The notes: generated from the sequence alone by a model not told the origin. Counted from the first letter of the stretch, positions 17,569 to 26,852 are shown. The stretch is DNA of 64,000 nucleotides from Bacillota bacterium (GCA_023387635.1 JAEWHU010000091.1:1-64000), one strand, 5' to 3'. A program made the numbers and translations.

Positions 17569-19068
17569 ATGATTACAGTCTATTTGACTAAGAACGAATA
17601 TGAATACGATATTCATACGTTATTAAAAGCATTTTATCCAAATGAACCAATTAAAGTTGCACAATTTGGTGATAAAGAAGAGATATCTACACAAAGTGAT
17701 TTAACTGAGGAGCCTTTAACAATTCACATTATTTTAGATGAAGATAAGATTTTAATGAAAGCATTTAAGTTAGGTGAAAAGTTAGCAGAAGTAAGTAGCA
17801 ATAAATCACTAGAGAATATAAAAGACTATAAAAATCACTTAAAGAGAGAGTTGTATAAACTTTTAAATAAGTTAACAAATATAGAACTTCCTTGGGGGAT
17901 CTTAACAGGGATAAGGCCAACAAAGTTAGCATTAGATCCTCTTTTACAAGGGGAAGATATTACTAAGATTAAGTCACATCTTAGTAATGAATACCTTTGT
18001 TCAGATAAAAAAATTGATTTGAGTATAGAAATAGCAAAACGAGAATTAGAGTTATTACAAAAGATTGATTACAAGAATAGTTATAGCATATATATTGGAA
18101 TCCCATTTTGTCCAAGTACATGCCTTTACTGTTCTTTTACTTCCTATTCCGCTGAAAAGTTTAAGGATTTAATCGAAGTATATTTAGAAGCGCTAATGAA
18201 GGAAATATCCTATGCAAAAACAGCTTTTACAGGTAAAAAACTTTCCACAATATATATTGGAGGGGGAACACCTACAACATTAACAGCAGAGCAATTAGAT
18301 AGGTTATTAACACATGTTGCTAACTGTTTTGATGTAAAGAATCTTATGGAATATACAGTGGAAGCTGGAAGACCCGATAGCATAACTTTAGAAAAGTTAG
18401 AAGTTCTAAAAAGACAAGGTGTATCTAGAATATCAATTAATCCACAAACCATGATGCAAAAAACACTTGATGTTATTGGGAGAAAGCATACCGTACAAGA
18501 AATAATAGATGCATACTACATGGCAAGAAAAGTTGGACATGATAATATTAATATGGACATTATCATTGGATTGCCAGGTGAGACTAAGGAAGATGTTGCT
18601 TATACACTAAGTGAGATAGGAAAACTTAATCCAGATAGTTTAACAGTTCATACCCTAGCGATTAAACGTGCAGCAAGGCTTAATATAGAAAAAGAGAATT
18701 ATAAGGATATGGCAGCGCATGATGCAAAAGAAATGTTAGAATTAACAACAGCTTATGCAAAAGAATATGATTATCTTCCATACTATCTATATAGACAAAA
18801 GAATATGGCAGATAATCTTGAAAACACTGGTTATGCACATTATGGGAAAGAGTGTATCTATAATATATTAATTATGGAAGAAAAACAAACCATCTTAGCA
18901 CTAGGTGCAGGTTCTGTGTCTAAATTTGTATTTCATAATGAAAATCGTATAGAGAGAGTAGATAATGTGAAAAGTTTAATTGATTATATTAATCGAATCG
19001 ATGAGATGATAGAAAGAAAGGTAACTTTTATATCCAATAATAGAAGTGAATTAGAGAGGACTTTCTAG
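17569..19068 (+). CDS. hemZ: Oxygen-independent coproporphyrinogen dehydrogenase-type radical SAM protein HemZ
   Basis: The 499-residue protein has the radical-SAM cluster motif C181-PST-C185-LY-C188 followed by SF, then IYIGGGTPTTL and the VEAGRPDS segment typical of HemN/HemZ/HemW enzymes. A roughly 150-residue N-terminal extension, containing PWGILTGIRPTKLA, is characteristic of the HemZ branch. HemZ is assigned to anaerobic coproporphyrinogen III oxidation, but enzymatic proof is limited, so a related radical-SAM role stays possible. The start follows TAGGAG. The next gene's GTG overlaps its stop codon. Confidence 0.9.
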   Translation: MITVYLTKNEYEYDIHTLLKAFYPNEPIKVAQFGDKEEISTQSDLTEEPLTIHIILDEDKILMKAFKLGEKLAEVSSNKSLENIKDYKNHLKRELYKLLNKLTNIELPWGILTGIRPTKLALDPLLQGEDITKIKSHLSNEYLCSDKKIDLSIEIAKRELELLQKIDYKNSYSIYIGIPFCPSTCLYCSFTSYSAEKFKDLIEVYLEALMKEISYAKTAFTGKKLSTIYIGGGTPTTLTAEQLDRLLTHVANCFDVKNLMEYTVEAGRPDSITLEKLEVLKRQGVSRISINPQTMMQKTLDVIGRKHTVQEIIDAYYMARKVGHDNINMDIIIGLPGETKEDVAYTLSEIGKLNPDSLTVHTLAIKRAARLNIEKENYKDMAAHDAKEMLELTTAYAKEYDYLPYYLYRQKNMADNLENTGYAHYGKECIYNILIMEEKQTILALGAGSVSKFVFHNENRIERVDNVKSLIDYINRIDEMIERKVTFISNNRSELERTF

Positions 19069-19682
19069 TGTTTATTCAAGAAAATAAAAACATCAACATA
19101 AAGAGAAGTATTGAAGATGATTTATTAGAAGCAATTGATCATGGTATTTTAGTAAGTAAGTTAGCTAAACTATTAGCAAAAAATCTAAAAAAAGATGAAA
19201 ATTTTTGCTATTACATGTCACAAGCTGGATTAGTACATGATATTGGTAAATTGAAATTAGGTGAATATCTATACGGAAGAAAGAAAGATGCTTTAGCTAT
19301 TGAAGAGATGAAATATATCCGTATGCATCCGACTCTTGGATATGAAATTTTAATAAATGAAGGATATGACCAGATAATTGCAGAATCAGTATTACATCAC
19401 CATGAAAACTACGATGGGTCTGGTTATCCTAGTAATCTAAAAGGGGATGAAATTCCTTATGGTGCTAGAATACTTCGCATCTGTGATGTTTTTGCTGCCC
19501 TTATATCAAAAAGAAGATATCGCAGTTCCTTTGATATAGACACGGCAATCGAATTAATGATAGAAGAAGTGAAGAATTTTGATATGGAAGTTTTTCTATC
19601 ATTTTTACAAGCAGTACATTCAGATGAAATAACAGAGATCTTAGATTATGTTAATTCAATTAATAATAATTATGAGTTTTAA
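19068..19682 (+). CDS. HD-GYP domain protein (putative c-di-GMP phosphodiesterase)
   Basis: The 204-residue soluble protein has HD at His57-Asp58 (VHDIGKLKLG), then HHHENYDGSGYPSNLKGDEI (His110-112) and ARILRICDVFAAL, the hallmark pattern of HD-GYP domains. No sensor domain is attached, so input must come from elsewhere. It starts with GTG whose G is the last base of the hemZ stop (TAGTG), with AGAGAGGA upstream, so translation is likely coupled. A link between hemZ and this gene beyond cotranscription is not evident. Confidence 0.88.
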   Translation: MFIQENKNINIKRSIEDDLLEAIDHGILVSKLAKLLAKNLKKDENFCYYMSQAGLVHDIGKLKLGEYLYGRKKDALAIEEMKYIRMHPTLGYEILINEGYDQIIAESVLHHHENYDGSGYPSNLKGDEIPYGARILRICDVFAALISKRRYRSSFDIDTAIELMIEEVKNFDMEVFLSFLQAVHSDEITEILDYVNSINNNYEF

Positions 19683-19715
19683 TTTATTCATACGTAGGAA
19701 AGGAATGGTAGTAAT

Positions 19716-20960
19716 ATGATTACGAAAAGACCTAAAGGAACGAATGATTGGTACGGTAGTGATATGCATAAAAGGGCTATTATAGAAGAAAAAGCAAGGG
19801 CTCTTTGTAAAGTATATAACATAAAAGAAATTATTACTCCTGTATTTGAACATACCGTTTTATTCCAAAGAGGTGTAGGTGAAACAACGGATGTTGTTCA
19901 AAAAGAAATGTATACTTTCATGGATAAAGGAAATCGAAGTATTACCCTAAAACCAGAAGGCACTGCAGGTGCAATTAGGGCATATTTAGAAAATAATATG
20001 TATGCTGAGAGTGGTCCTACAAAATTATTCTACGTAACCCCTGCTTTTCGATATGAACAGCCACAAAGTGGTAGATTACGTCAGCATCATCAATTTGGTG
20101 TTGAATTCATAGGTTCTAAAAGTCCTTTAGTTGAAGTAGAAATAATTACTTTAATTATAACTTTTATAAAAGAATTAGGATTAAAAGATGTCAAACTTCA
20201 TATAAATAGTATTGGATGTTGTGATTGTAGACAAACATATAATGAAGCTTTATTAGAATATTTAAACAAGAACGAAGAACATCTATGCCCAACTTGCTTA
20301 GAAAGAATGAAGAAAAATCCTCTAAGAGTACTTGATTGTAAAGTTCCAAGTTGCAAAGAAATTGTAAAAGATGCACCAAGAACGATTCATTACTTAGATG
20401 AAGAATGTAGTAATCATTTTAATGAATTACAATCTCTATTAAAAGAATTAGATATACCATATGAAGTTGATACTGGCATTGTTAGAGGTTTAGATTATTA
20501 TACTAAGACAGTGTTCGAATTAGTAAATGGGGACGGATTTACATTATGTGGTGGCGGTCGTTACGATAATTTAATTCATGAAATAGATGAAAAACATGAT
20601 ATACCATCCGTTGGTTTTGGAATGGGTATTGAAAGAATACTGTATTTCCTTGACAAAGAAGGAATCATGCTTTCACCAGATCCAGTTCCTGAAATTTATG
20701 TAGGTATATTAGGTAGTGATGCTAAGATTGCTGCTTATAAAGTGGTAAATGAGCTTCGTAAGAATGGAATCATTGTTGAAACTGATTACTTGGACAAAAG
20801 TGTAAAAGCACAAATGAAGTATGCTAATAAAATTGGTGCTAAAAACACAGTAATTATTGGAGCGGATGAACTAAGTAACAATTTAGTTAAGATAAAAAAC
20901 ATGGAAAATGGGGAACAAACAGAAATTGCACTTGATAACATTGTTTCATATTTTCTATAA
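19716..20960 (+). CDS. hisS: Histidyl-tRNA synthetase
   Basis: The 414-residue class II synthetase shows KRPKGTNDW at the N-terminus, motif 2 ([18 protein letters not shown]), the histidine-specific [11 protein letters not shown] and GGGRYDNL, motif 3 ([10 protein letters not shown]) and a C-terminal anticodon-binding domain. AAAGGA sits about 11 bases before ATG 19716, a slightly long spacing. It follows the HD-GYP gene by 33 bases. I saw no T-box leader; the gene is probably read through from upstream. A long-loop terminator follows. Confidence 0.97.
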   Translation: MITKRPKGTNDWYGSDMHKRAIIEEKARALCKVYNIKEIITPVFEHTVLFQRGVGETTDVVQKEMYTFMDKGNRSITLKPEGTAGAIRAYLENNMYAESGPTKLFYVTPAFRYEQPQSGRLRQHHQFGVEFIGSKSPLVEVEIITLIITFIKELGLKDVKLHINSIGCCDCRQTYNEALLEYLNKNEEHLCPTCLERMKKNPLRVLDCKVPSCKEIVKDAPRTIHYLDEECSNHFNELQSLLKELDIPYEVDTGIVRGLDYYTKTVFELVNGDGFTLCGGGRYDNLIHEIDEKHDIPSVGFGMGIERILYFLDKEGIMLSPDPVPEIYVGILGSDAKIAAYKVVNELRKNGIIVETDYLDKSVKAQMKYANKIGAKNTVIIGADELSNNLVKIKNMENGEQTEIALDNIVSYFL

Positions 20961-20995
20961 GATAAACTTATTAAACGTTAATATAATAATAAACG

Positions 20996-21082
20996 AACAA
21001 GTCACGAAGGCGAATTTTAAGGGATAGTAACTCATTAAATAGTTGTTTATGCCAAAGAGTTAATCGTCGTGTCTTGTTTTTT
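20996..21082 (+). terminator. Long structured terminator after hisS
   Basis: AACAAGTCACGA (20996-21007) pairs with TCGTGTCTTGTT (21067-21078) with one mismatch. The 59-base loop holds a GGC/GCC and an AACT/AGTT pairing. Six T end the structure. The unusually large, folded loop is noted as a finding. Confidence 0.7.
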
Positions 21083-21102
21083 GTAATTAAAAAGGGTATA
21101 AT
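21074..21102 (+). promoter_or_regulatory. Promoter of the M18 aminopeptidase gene
   Basis: TTGTTT (21074-21079), 17 bases, TATAAT (21097-21102). The -35 box overlaps the T tract of the preceding terminator. It leaves a leader of about 140 bases. Confidence 0.6.
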
Positions 21103-21249
21103 GTAGAAATAAATTAATTATTAGATACATTAATATATGGATGGGATTTAGTATAGGAAATGATACATAATTAATAATTAAATAGGGATTATGAATGAAA
21201 AGAAAGGATAAGTTCTAAGTAATTATATTAGGACGAAAAAGGTATATCT

Positions 21250-22629
21250 ATGGAAAATAAAAATGCATGGTTAAAATATGATGATAAAAAAAGAAGTGAA
21301 GTTTTTGCTTTGAGTGAAGGATATAAAGCGTTTATATCTGATTGCAAAACTGAAAGAGAATGTGTAGCAGAAATTATAAGACAATCAAAAGAACAAGGCT
21401 ACCGTGACCTTAACGAAGTTATTCGCAATAAGGAAACACTAAAAGCAGGAGATAAAGTGTATATCAATAATATGGATAAAGCAATTGCTTTATTTTTAAT
21501 TGGTGAAAGACCATTATCTGAAGGTATGAAAATATTAGGTGCACATATCGATTCACCAAGAATTGACGTGAAACAAGTACCATTATATGAAGATACTGAA
21601 ATGGCACTTCTTGACACTCACTATTATGGTGGAATTAAAAAATATCAATGGGTTACTCTTCCTTTAGCGATCCATGGTATAGTAGTGAAAAAAGATGGAA
21701 CTATAGTTAACATCGTAATTGGTGAAGATGAATCAGATCCTGTAATCGGTATTTCTGATTTATTAATTCATTTATCAGCAAACCAAATGGATAAAAAGGG
21801 TGCTAAAGTTATTGAAGGCGAAGATCTTAACGTTTTAGTAGGAAGCATTCCACTAAAAGGTGAAGAAAAGGAAGCAGTAAAAGCTAATATCAAAGCTCTT
21901 CTAAAAGAAAAATATGATATTGAAGAAGAAGATTTCTTATCTGCTGAACTTGAAATTGTTCCTGCAGGTAAAGCTAGAGATTATGGATTTGACCGTAGTA
22001 TGGTAATGGGATATGGACAGGATGATAGAGTTTGTGCTTACACTTCAATGATAGCTCAATTTAACATTACTAGTACAGACAGGACTTGTGCATGTATCTT
22101 AGTTGATAAAGAAGAAATTGGTAGTGTTGGCGCATCTGGTATGCATTCTAGATTCTTTGAAAATGCAGTAGCAGAAGTTATGGAGTTACTAGGTGATTAT
22201 TCTGAACTTAAAGTAAGACGTGCACTTGCAAATTCCCACATGTTATCTTCTGATGTTAGTGCAGCATTCGATCCTAACTATCCAGCAGTAATGGAGAAAA
22301 AGAATTCTGCATATTTTGGTAAAGGTATGGTATTTAATAAGTATACAGGTTCAAGAGGTAAATCTGGTTCTAATGATGCTAATGCAGAATATATGGCCAA
22401 ACTTAGAGGAATTATGGAAAAGCATGATGTTACTTTCCAAACTTCTGAACTTGGTAAAGTAGATGAAGGTGGCGGCGGTACTATCGCTTATATTATGGCA
22501 AACTATAACATGGAAGTAATTGATAGCGGTGTTGCAGTACTTAATATGCATGCTCCTTGGGAAATTACAAGTAAAGCAGACATATACGAAACAATGTTAG
22601 GTTATGTTGCTTTCCTTACTGAAATCTAA
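21250..22629 (+). CDS. M18-family aminopeptidase
   Basis: The 459-residue protein matches clostridial M18 metallo-aminopeptidases. Zinc ligands are visible in LGAHIDSPRIDV (about 98-109), YGQDDRVCAY and DKEEIGSVGASGM, with a late His in LNMHAPWE. These cytosolic dodecameric enzymes remove N-terminal (often acidic) residues from peptides. The start at 21250 has only a weak AAAAAGG upstream. It is transcribed alone from its own promoter. Confidence 0.93.
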   Translation: MENKNAWLKYDDKKRSEVFALSEGYKAFISDCKTERECVAEIIRQSKEQGYRDLNEVIRNKETLKAGDKVYINNMDKAIALFLIGERPLSEGMKILGAHIDSPRIDVKQVPLYEDTEMALLDTHYYGGIKKYQWVTLPLAIHGIVVKKDGTIVNIVIGEDESDPVIGISDLLIHLSANQMDKKGAKVIEGEDLNVLVGSIPLKGEEKEAVKANIKALLKEKYDIEEEDFLSAELEIVPAGKARDYGFDRSMVMGYGQDDRVCAYTSMIAQFNITSTDRTCACILVDKEEIGSVGASGMHSRFFENAVAEVMELLGDYSELKVRRALANSHMLSSDVSAAFDPNYPAVMEKKNSAYFGKGMVFNKYTGSRGKSGSNDANAEYMAKLRGIMEKHDVTFQTSELGKVDEGGGGTIAYIMANYNMEVIDSGVAVLNMHAPWEITSKADIYETMLGYVAFLTEI

Positions 22630-22728
22630 GAATTACAATGAATGACTCCTATTAATGGATAAGACTTTATATTACTAGTCAAGATATTAATAGGGGTCAT
22701 ATTTTATGTTCGCTTTAATTTAGGTTTT

Positions 22729-22963
22729 GGGTATTTCATATGCTAAATATATATTTTGATTATTTCTGTCTATCAGATGATTTTTTACTTGCCTTTCCCT
22801 CACGTTGTTCGGACGGACTGCGTAAAAAATACATCTGATATCACGAAATTTAAGCTAGACTCTTTAAGCATATGAAATACTAAAAACAGTGTATGAAATG
22901 TTAAAAAGCAGTATATGAAATACTAAAAGCAGCGTATGAAATACTAAAAAGCAGTATATGAAA
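22729..22963. repeat. Complex inverted and tandem repeat region
   Basis: The 380-base gap 22630-23009 holds no gene but has layered repeats. An outer inverted pair is formed by GTATTTCATATGCT (22729-22742) and AGCATATGAAATAC. Inside it, TATCAGATGATTTTTTAC (22771-22788) pairs with 22822-22840 with a single bulge. Then come four tandem copies of 21-22 bp of the form TATGAAATACTAAAAAGCAG plus a partial fifth (22871-22963). No known element was recognised. Confidence 0.75.
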
Positions 22964-23009
22964 GGTATCGGGTTTCAGAAGGATATAAAATATAAGGAGG
23001 TATTAATAT

Positions 23010-23309
23010 ATGATAAGGCATATAGTTATGTTTACACTAAAGGATTTTGATGAAGAAGAAAAGGATAGTGTTAAATTAAAAATTAAGAATATGTTAGAAG
23101 ATCTAAAAGACATCATTCCTGGTATTGTTAAGATTAATGTTATAACTAATCCATTACCAACTACTAACGGTGACGTAATTTTAGATAGTTTATTTGAAAG
23201 TGAAGAAGCATTAGCAAATTATCAAGTTCATCCAGAGCATATGAAAGCAGGAGAATATATTGGAACTGTAAGGAAGGAACGAATTTGTATTGACTATTAT
23301 GAAGTTTAG
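23010..23309 (+). CDS. Stress-responsive alpha/beta barrel (Dabb) protein
   Basis: The 99-residue product begins IRHIVMFTLKDF and contains KINVITNPLP and LANYQVHPEH, the spacing of Dabb (dimeric alpha-beta barrel) proteins. Members range from plant stress proteins to small catabolic enzymes; the bacterial stand-alone forms are mostly uncharacterised. TAAGGAGG lies upstream with good spacing. The gene sits between a repeat-rich gap and a structured element before aspS, so it may be monocistronic. Confidence 0.85.
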   Translation: MIRHIVMFTLKDFDEEEKDSVKLKIKNMLEDLKDIIPGIVKINVITNPLPTTNGDVILDSLFESEEALANYQVHPEHMKAGEYIGTVRKERICIDYYEV

Positions 23310-23356
23310 GTGATATGATATCAGAAGAGTTTTTTTGCTTATTTGGATAAATAAGA

Positions 23357-23473
23357 TTAGAGTGTCATAAGCACCAAAGGTGATATTTTGGTACAATATA
23401 TTAGTATGTAAGCTAGCTTGCTACAATAATATATTGTAGCAAAATTAGTGCTACGCACCTTTTGACACCCTAA
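23357..23473. repeat. MITE-like element with 11-bp terminal inverted repeats
   Basis: TTAGAGTGTCA (23357-23367) and TGACACCCTAA (23463-23473) are inverted copies with one mismatch; AAAGGTG/CACCTTT extends the pairing inward. Internally there are a perfect hairpin GCTACAATA/TATTGTAGC (23420-23440), an alternative partner for its 3' arm (23393-23403), and the palindrome AAGCTAGCTT (23410-23419), which recurs at 23494-23503. No clean target duplication and no coding frame are seen. Confidence 0.5.
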
Positions 23474-23520
23474 GCATAAGAATAAGTAGTTCTAAGCTAG
23501 CTTATATTAGGAGGATTAAC

Positions 23521-25311
23521 ATGGCAGAATCAATGAAAGGCTTAAAACGAAGCCATAGATGTACCGAATTATCAAGTGCTAATATTGGACAAACAGTTAC
23601 AGTAATGGGTTGGGTACAAAAAAGTAGAAATAAAGGCGGAATTATTTTCTTAGACTTAAGAGATCGTTCTGGTTTATTGCAAATTATTTTCGAAGGAAAT
23701 GATATAGGTGAAGAAGGTTTTTCAAAAGCTGAAAAATTAAGAAGTGAGTTCGTAATTGCCGTAGTGGGTAGAATTGAAGCTCGTAATGGTGCTATCAATG
23801 AGAATTTAGCAACAGGTGATATTGAACTTAGAGCAACAGAACTTCGTGTATTATCCGAAGCTGAAACACCACCATTTCCAATTGAAGAAAGTAGTAAGAC
23901 AAAGGAAGAATTAAGATTAAAATATAGATATTTGGATCTTAGAAGACCTGATTTACAACGAAATCTTATTATGAGAAGTAAAGTGGCTACTTTAACACGT
24001 AGTTTCCTTTCTGAAGAAGGTTTCCTAGAGATTGAAACACCTATGCTTACAAAGAGTACACCTGAAGGCGCTAGAGATTATCTTGTTCCAAGTAGAGTTC
24101 ATCCAGGCAACTTCTATGCACTTCCACAATCTCCACAAATTTTTAAGCAATTATTAATGTGTTCCGGTTATGATAGATATTTCCAAATCGTTAAGTGTTT
24201 TAGAGATGAGGATTTACGTGCGGATAGACAACCAGAGTTTACACAAATAGATATGGAATTATCTTTTGTTGATGTAGATGATGTATTAGAAGTGAATGAA
24301 AGATTATTACACAAAATGTTTAAAGAAACAATTGGTGTTGAAATAGCACTTCCAATTCAAAGAATGACATATAAGGAAGCAATGGAGCGTTTTGGTTCTG
24401 ACAAGCCAGATATCCGTTTTGGTATGGAACTTAAAAATGTTTCTGATGTAGTAAAGAATTGTGGATTTTCTGTATTTACAGGGGCACTTTTAAGCGGTGG
24501 TTCTGTACGTGGTATTAATGCAGAAGGTCAAGGAGATATGCCAAGAAAGAAGATCGATGCTTTAGTTGAATTCGCTAAAGGTTTCGGAGCGAAAGGTTTG
24601 GCTTATTTAGCAATTAATGAAGATGGCACATACAAATCTTCCTTTGCTAAATTTATGACAGAAGAGGAACTTTCAGCTTTAGTTAATGCAATGAATGGTA
24701 AACCAGGTGACTTACTACTATTTGCAGCGGATGAAGACGACGTAGTGTTTGACGTTTTAGGTAATTTAAGACTTGAAATTGCTAGAAATCTTGATTTACT
24801 TAAGAAAGATGAATATAAATTCTTATGGGTTACAGAGTTCCCATTACTTGAGTATTCAAAAGAAGAAGGTAGATATACTGCAAAGCATCATCCATTTACA
24901 ATGCCTATGGAAGAGGATTTAGAATTACTAAATACAGATCCAGGTAAAGTAAGAGCGAAAGCTTATGATATCGTTTTAAATGGTACTGAAATTGGTGGCG
25001 GTAGTGTTCGTATTTTCCAAAATGATGTACAAGAAAAAATGTTTGAAGTTTTAGGATTTAGCAAGGAAGATGCATATGAACGTTTTGGATTCCTATTAAA
25101 TGCTTTCAAATATGGAGTTCCACCACATGCAGGACTTGCTTATGGGCTTGATCGCCTTATTATGCTTATGGCACAAGAGGATAGTATTCGTGATGTAATA
25201 GCATTCCCTAAAGTAAAAGATGCGTCATGTTTGATGACAGATGCTCCAAATGTTGTTGATAAAAAACAACTTGATGAACTTGGAATTGATGTAGTGAATG
25301 AAGAAAAGTAG
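23521..25311 (+). CDS. aspS: Aspartyl-tRNA synthetase
   Basis: The 596-residue bacterial-type class II enzyme has an N-terminal OB anticodon-binding domain (VMGWVQKSRNKGGIIFLDLRD), motif 2 (FRDEDLRADRQPEFTQID), the GAD insertion (about 290-420) and motif 3 (YGLDRLIML). It charges tRNA-Asp, or also tRNA-Asn if non-discriminating; the sequence alone does not settle this. AGGAGG precedes ATG 23521. The leader contains a structured element but no T-box. Confidence 0.97.
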   Translation: MAESMKGLKRSHRCTELSSANIGQTVTVMGWVQKSRNKGGIIFLDLRDRSGLLQIIFEGNDIGEEGFSKAEKLRSEFVIAVVGRIEARNGAINENLATGDIELRATELRVLSEAETPPFPIEESSKTKEELRLKYRYLDLRRPDLQRNLIMRSKVATLTRSFLSEEGFLEIETPMLTKSTPEGARDYLVPSRVHPGNFYALPQSPQIFKQLLMCSGYDRYFQIVKCFRDEDLRADRQPEFTQIDMELSFVDVDDVLEVNERLLHKMFKETIGVEIALPIQRMTYKEAMERFGSDKPDIRFGMELKNVSDVVKNCGFSVFTGALLSGGSVRGINAEGQGDMPRKKIDALVEFAKGFGAKGLAYLAINEDGTYKSSFAKFMTEEELSALVNAMNGKPGDLLLFAADEDDVVFDVLGNLRLEIARNLDLLKKDEYKFLWVTEFPLLEYSKEEGRYTAKHHPFTMPMEEDLELLNTDPGKVRAKAYDIVLNGTEIGGGSVRIFQNDVQEKMFEVLGFSKEDAYERFGFLLNAFKYGVPPHAGLAYGLDRLIMLMAQEDSIRDVIAFPKVKDASCLMTDAPNVVDKKQLDELGIDVVNEEK

Positions 25312-25346
25312 AAATAATTAATTGTTTTTTTATAAATTATTAGATA

Positions 25347-25394
25347 GAGAGGCTTTGTGTCATAGCTTGCTGGCTATTATGCAAAGCCCCTTGT
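25347..25394 (+). terminator. Terminator of aspS
   Basis: GGCTTTG/CAAAGCC with an inner TAGC/GCTA stem. The U tract (TTGTTT) is weak. Confidence 0.55.
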
Positions 25395-25484
25395 TTCATA
25401 AAAATTGTATGTAAATGTTAATTGTAAAAAATAAAAAATGAAGTAATAAAAATGAAGAAAAAATAAATATGAAAGATTAATAGT

Positions 25485-25769
25485 ATGGACAAATTTGAAG
25501 TAATTAAATATTATATTTTACTAATTAATATAATTGGTTTTTCACTAATGGGAATTGATAAAGAACGAGCAAAAAAGAGAAGTTGGCGGATAGAGGAAAA
25601 GAAATTATTCTTAGTTGCTTTCATTGGTGGAAGTTTAGGGAGTATACTAGGAATGCAATTCTTTCGACATAAAACAAAACATATGAAATTTACAGTTGGA
25701 ATGCCACTAATTATGATATTACATATATTAATCATTGGATTAGTCATTAGTTTCCGGGTGCAACATTAA
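25485..25769 (+). CDS. DUF1294 small membrane protein
   Basis: The 94-residue protein has helices at about 8-24, 43-58 and 72-90 with the conserved DKERAKKRSWRIEE and FRHKTKH segments between them, which are the DUF1294 signature. The function is unknown. The ribosome-binding site is poor (GAAAGATTAATAGT before the ATG). It is convergent with the XRE regulator gene, whose end is 15 bases away, with no clear terminator between. Confidence 0.85.
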   Translation: MDKFEVIKYYILLINIIGFSLMGIDKERAKKRSWRIEEKKLFLVAFIGGSLGSILGMQFFRHKTKHMKFTVGMPLIMILHILIIGLVISFRVQH

Positions 25770-25783
25770 CGTACTAAAGTGCT

Positions 25784-26200
25784 TCATATGTTTGGGTTAA
25801 TTTTATTTGTTTTAATTTTTTCCTCAAGGTAAGCCAGCAATTCTTTCTTTTCAGGGCTACTTAATTTTTGAAATAGGTTAAATAGTCTCCTTTCATCATA
25901 TGTAAGTTGTATGGTTTTTCTTGTAGTTGGCGATTCTGTTTTCGCTGCAGTATGATAAGGCGGATTTTCTAATAGTATATTATTATCAATAGGTGTTGTA
26001 AAGTTGTTGATTAGGTCGCCAATATCAATGTGGTATAGATTTGATAATTTTAACAAGGTTTGATGATCTGGATTTCTTAAACCAGCTTCATAGTGCGCGT
26101 ATCCTTGTCTAGTCATATTCAAATATTTTGCGACGTAATCTTGAGTAAACTCTTTCTCAATCCTAAGTTTTCGTAACTTTTCATTAAGTAAGTTAAGCAT
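25784..26200 (-). CDS. XRE-family helix-turn-helix regulator
   Basis: The 138-residue protein has an N-terminal HTH_3 domain (LRKLRIEKEFTQDYVAKYL ... RQGYAHYEAGLRNP, about 7-60) and a C-terminal helical part (RRLFNLFQKLSSPEKKELLAYLEE) of the kind found in short sporulation- or stress-related repressors. The start at 26200 follows AAAGGA by eight bases; a 12-codon extension to 26236 lacks a site. The octamer TAGCAATT in the upstream gap may be its operator. Confidence 0.87.
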   Translation of the reverse strand: MLNLLNEKLRKLRIEKEFTQDYVAKYLNMTRQGYAHYEAGLRNPDHQTLLKLSNLYHIDIGDLINNFTTPIDNNILLENPPYHTAAKTESPTTRKTIQLTYDERRLFNLFQKLSSPEKKELLAYLEEKIKTNKINPNI

Positions 26201-26239
26201 TCTAAACGTCCTTTCTAATGTTTGATAACAAAACAATTA

Positions 26240-26409
26240 TAGCAATTATATACAGGAATACGATAGAAAAGCAACAAAGTGTAGCAATTGGTAAAAGTTT
26301 TGTATAAAATAATCAAATATGCAAATATTTTGTTGTGAAATTCAATAAAATCTTATAAAAAAAATGAATAAAATAGCTAAAACTTCAAAAATATTACAAA
26401 ATAGCAATT
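26240..26409. promoter_or_regulatory. Three TAGCAATT direct repeats between xre and csp genes
   Basis: TAGCAATT occurs at 26240-26247, 26282-26289 and 26402-26409. The first abuts the probable minus-strand -10 of the XRE gene, and the third overlaps the -35 of the cold-shock gene. This would let one protein control both divergent genes. Confidence 0.4.
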
Positions 26410-26436
26410 GACATAATGGAAAAATAGTGCTATTAT
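26408..26436 (+). promoter_or_regulatory. Promoter of the cold-shock gene
   Basis: TTGACA (26408-26413), 17 bases, TATTAT (26431-26436). The leader of about 70 bases holds CGC/GCG and CTGTTAC/GTAACAG (26466-26482) hairpins, which could act as an RNA thermosensor. Confidence 0.8.
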
Positions 26437-26513
26437 TATGTTATCGCTTGATGCGACAGCTACTTCTGTTACATAGTAACAGTCGGTAATTTTATTTTTT
26501 GGAGGAATTATAC

Positions 26514-26714
26514 ATGAACAAAGGTACAGTAAAATGGTTTAACAATCAAAAAGGTTTTGGTTTCATCTCTGATGAACAAGGTAATGATGTATTCGTACAT
26601 TATTCAGGTCTTAACATGGACGGATTCAAGTCTTTAGAAGAAGGACAAGAAGTTGGATTTGAAGTAGTTCAAGGTGCTAAAGGACCTCAAGCTACAAACG
26701 TAGTTAAATTATAA
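26514..26714 (+). CDS. Cold-shock protein (CspA family)
   Basis: The 66-residue OB-fold protein has RNP1 (KGFGFI, 15-20) and RNP2 (VFVHY, 28-32). It binds single-stranded RNA and DNA as an RNA chaperone. ATG 26514 follows GGAGG by eight bases; an upstream frame extension is untranslated leader. Strong promoter, structured leader and a perfect terminator indicate an abundant monocistronic mRNA. Confidence 0.96.
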   Translation: MNKGTVKWFNNQKGFGFISDEQGNDVFVHYSGLNMDGFKSLEEGQEVGFEVVQGAKGPQATNVVKL

Positions 26715-26822
26715 TCAACACAAGTTATTCAGTGTACCTTTTTCTTGACATATAAATTATAAGAATTTTATTTTTACGATTTTTATTCAGAATTAGCTAT
26801 ATTGTTATGAACGAGATTGATT

Positions 26823-26852
26823 AAAGGTTATCCTTAAGGATAACCTTTTTTT
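26823..26852 (+). terminator. Terminator of the cold-shock gene
   Basis: Perfect 11-bp stem AAAGGTTATCC / GGATAACCTTT with loop TTAA and a seven-T tract, about 110 bases after the stop. Confidence 0.95.

Noticed and set aside
22871..22963. CRISPR-like array
   Set aside because: The 21-22-bp units are directly adjacent with no unique spacers, and no cas genes are present; this is a simple tandem repeat.
23310..23520. T-box leader controlling aspS
   Set aside because: No T-box antiterminator sequence (of the AGGGTGGxACCGCG kind), no specifier loop and no terminator before aspS. The same holds for the short gap before hisS.
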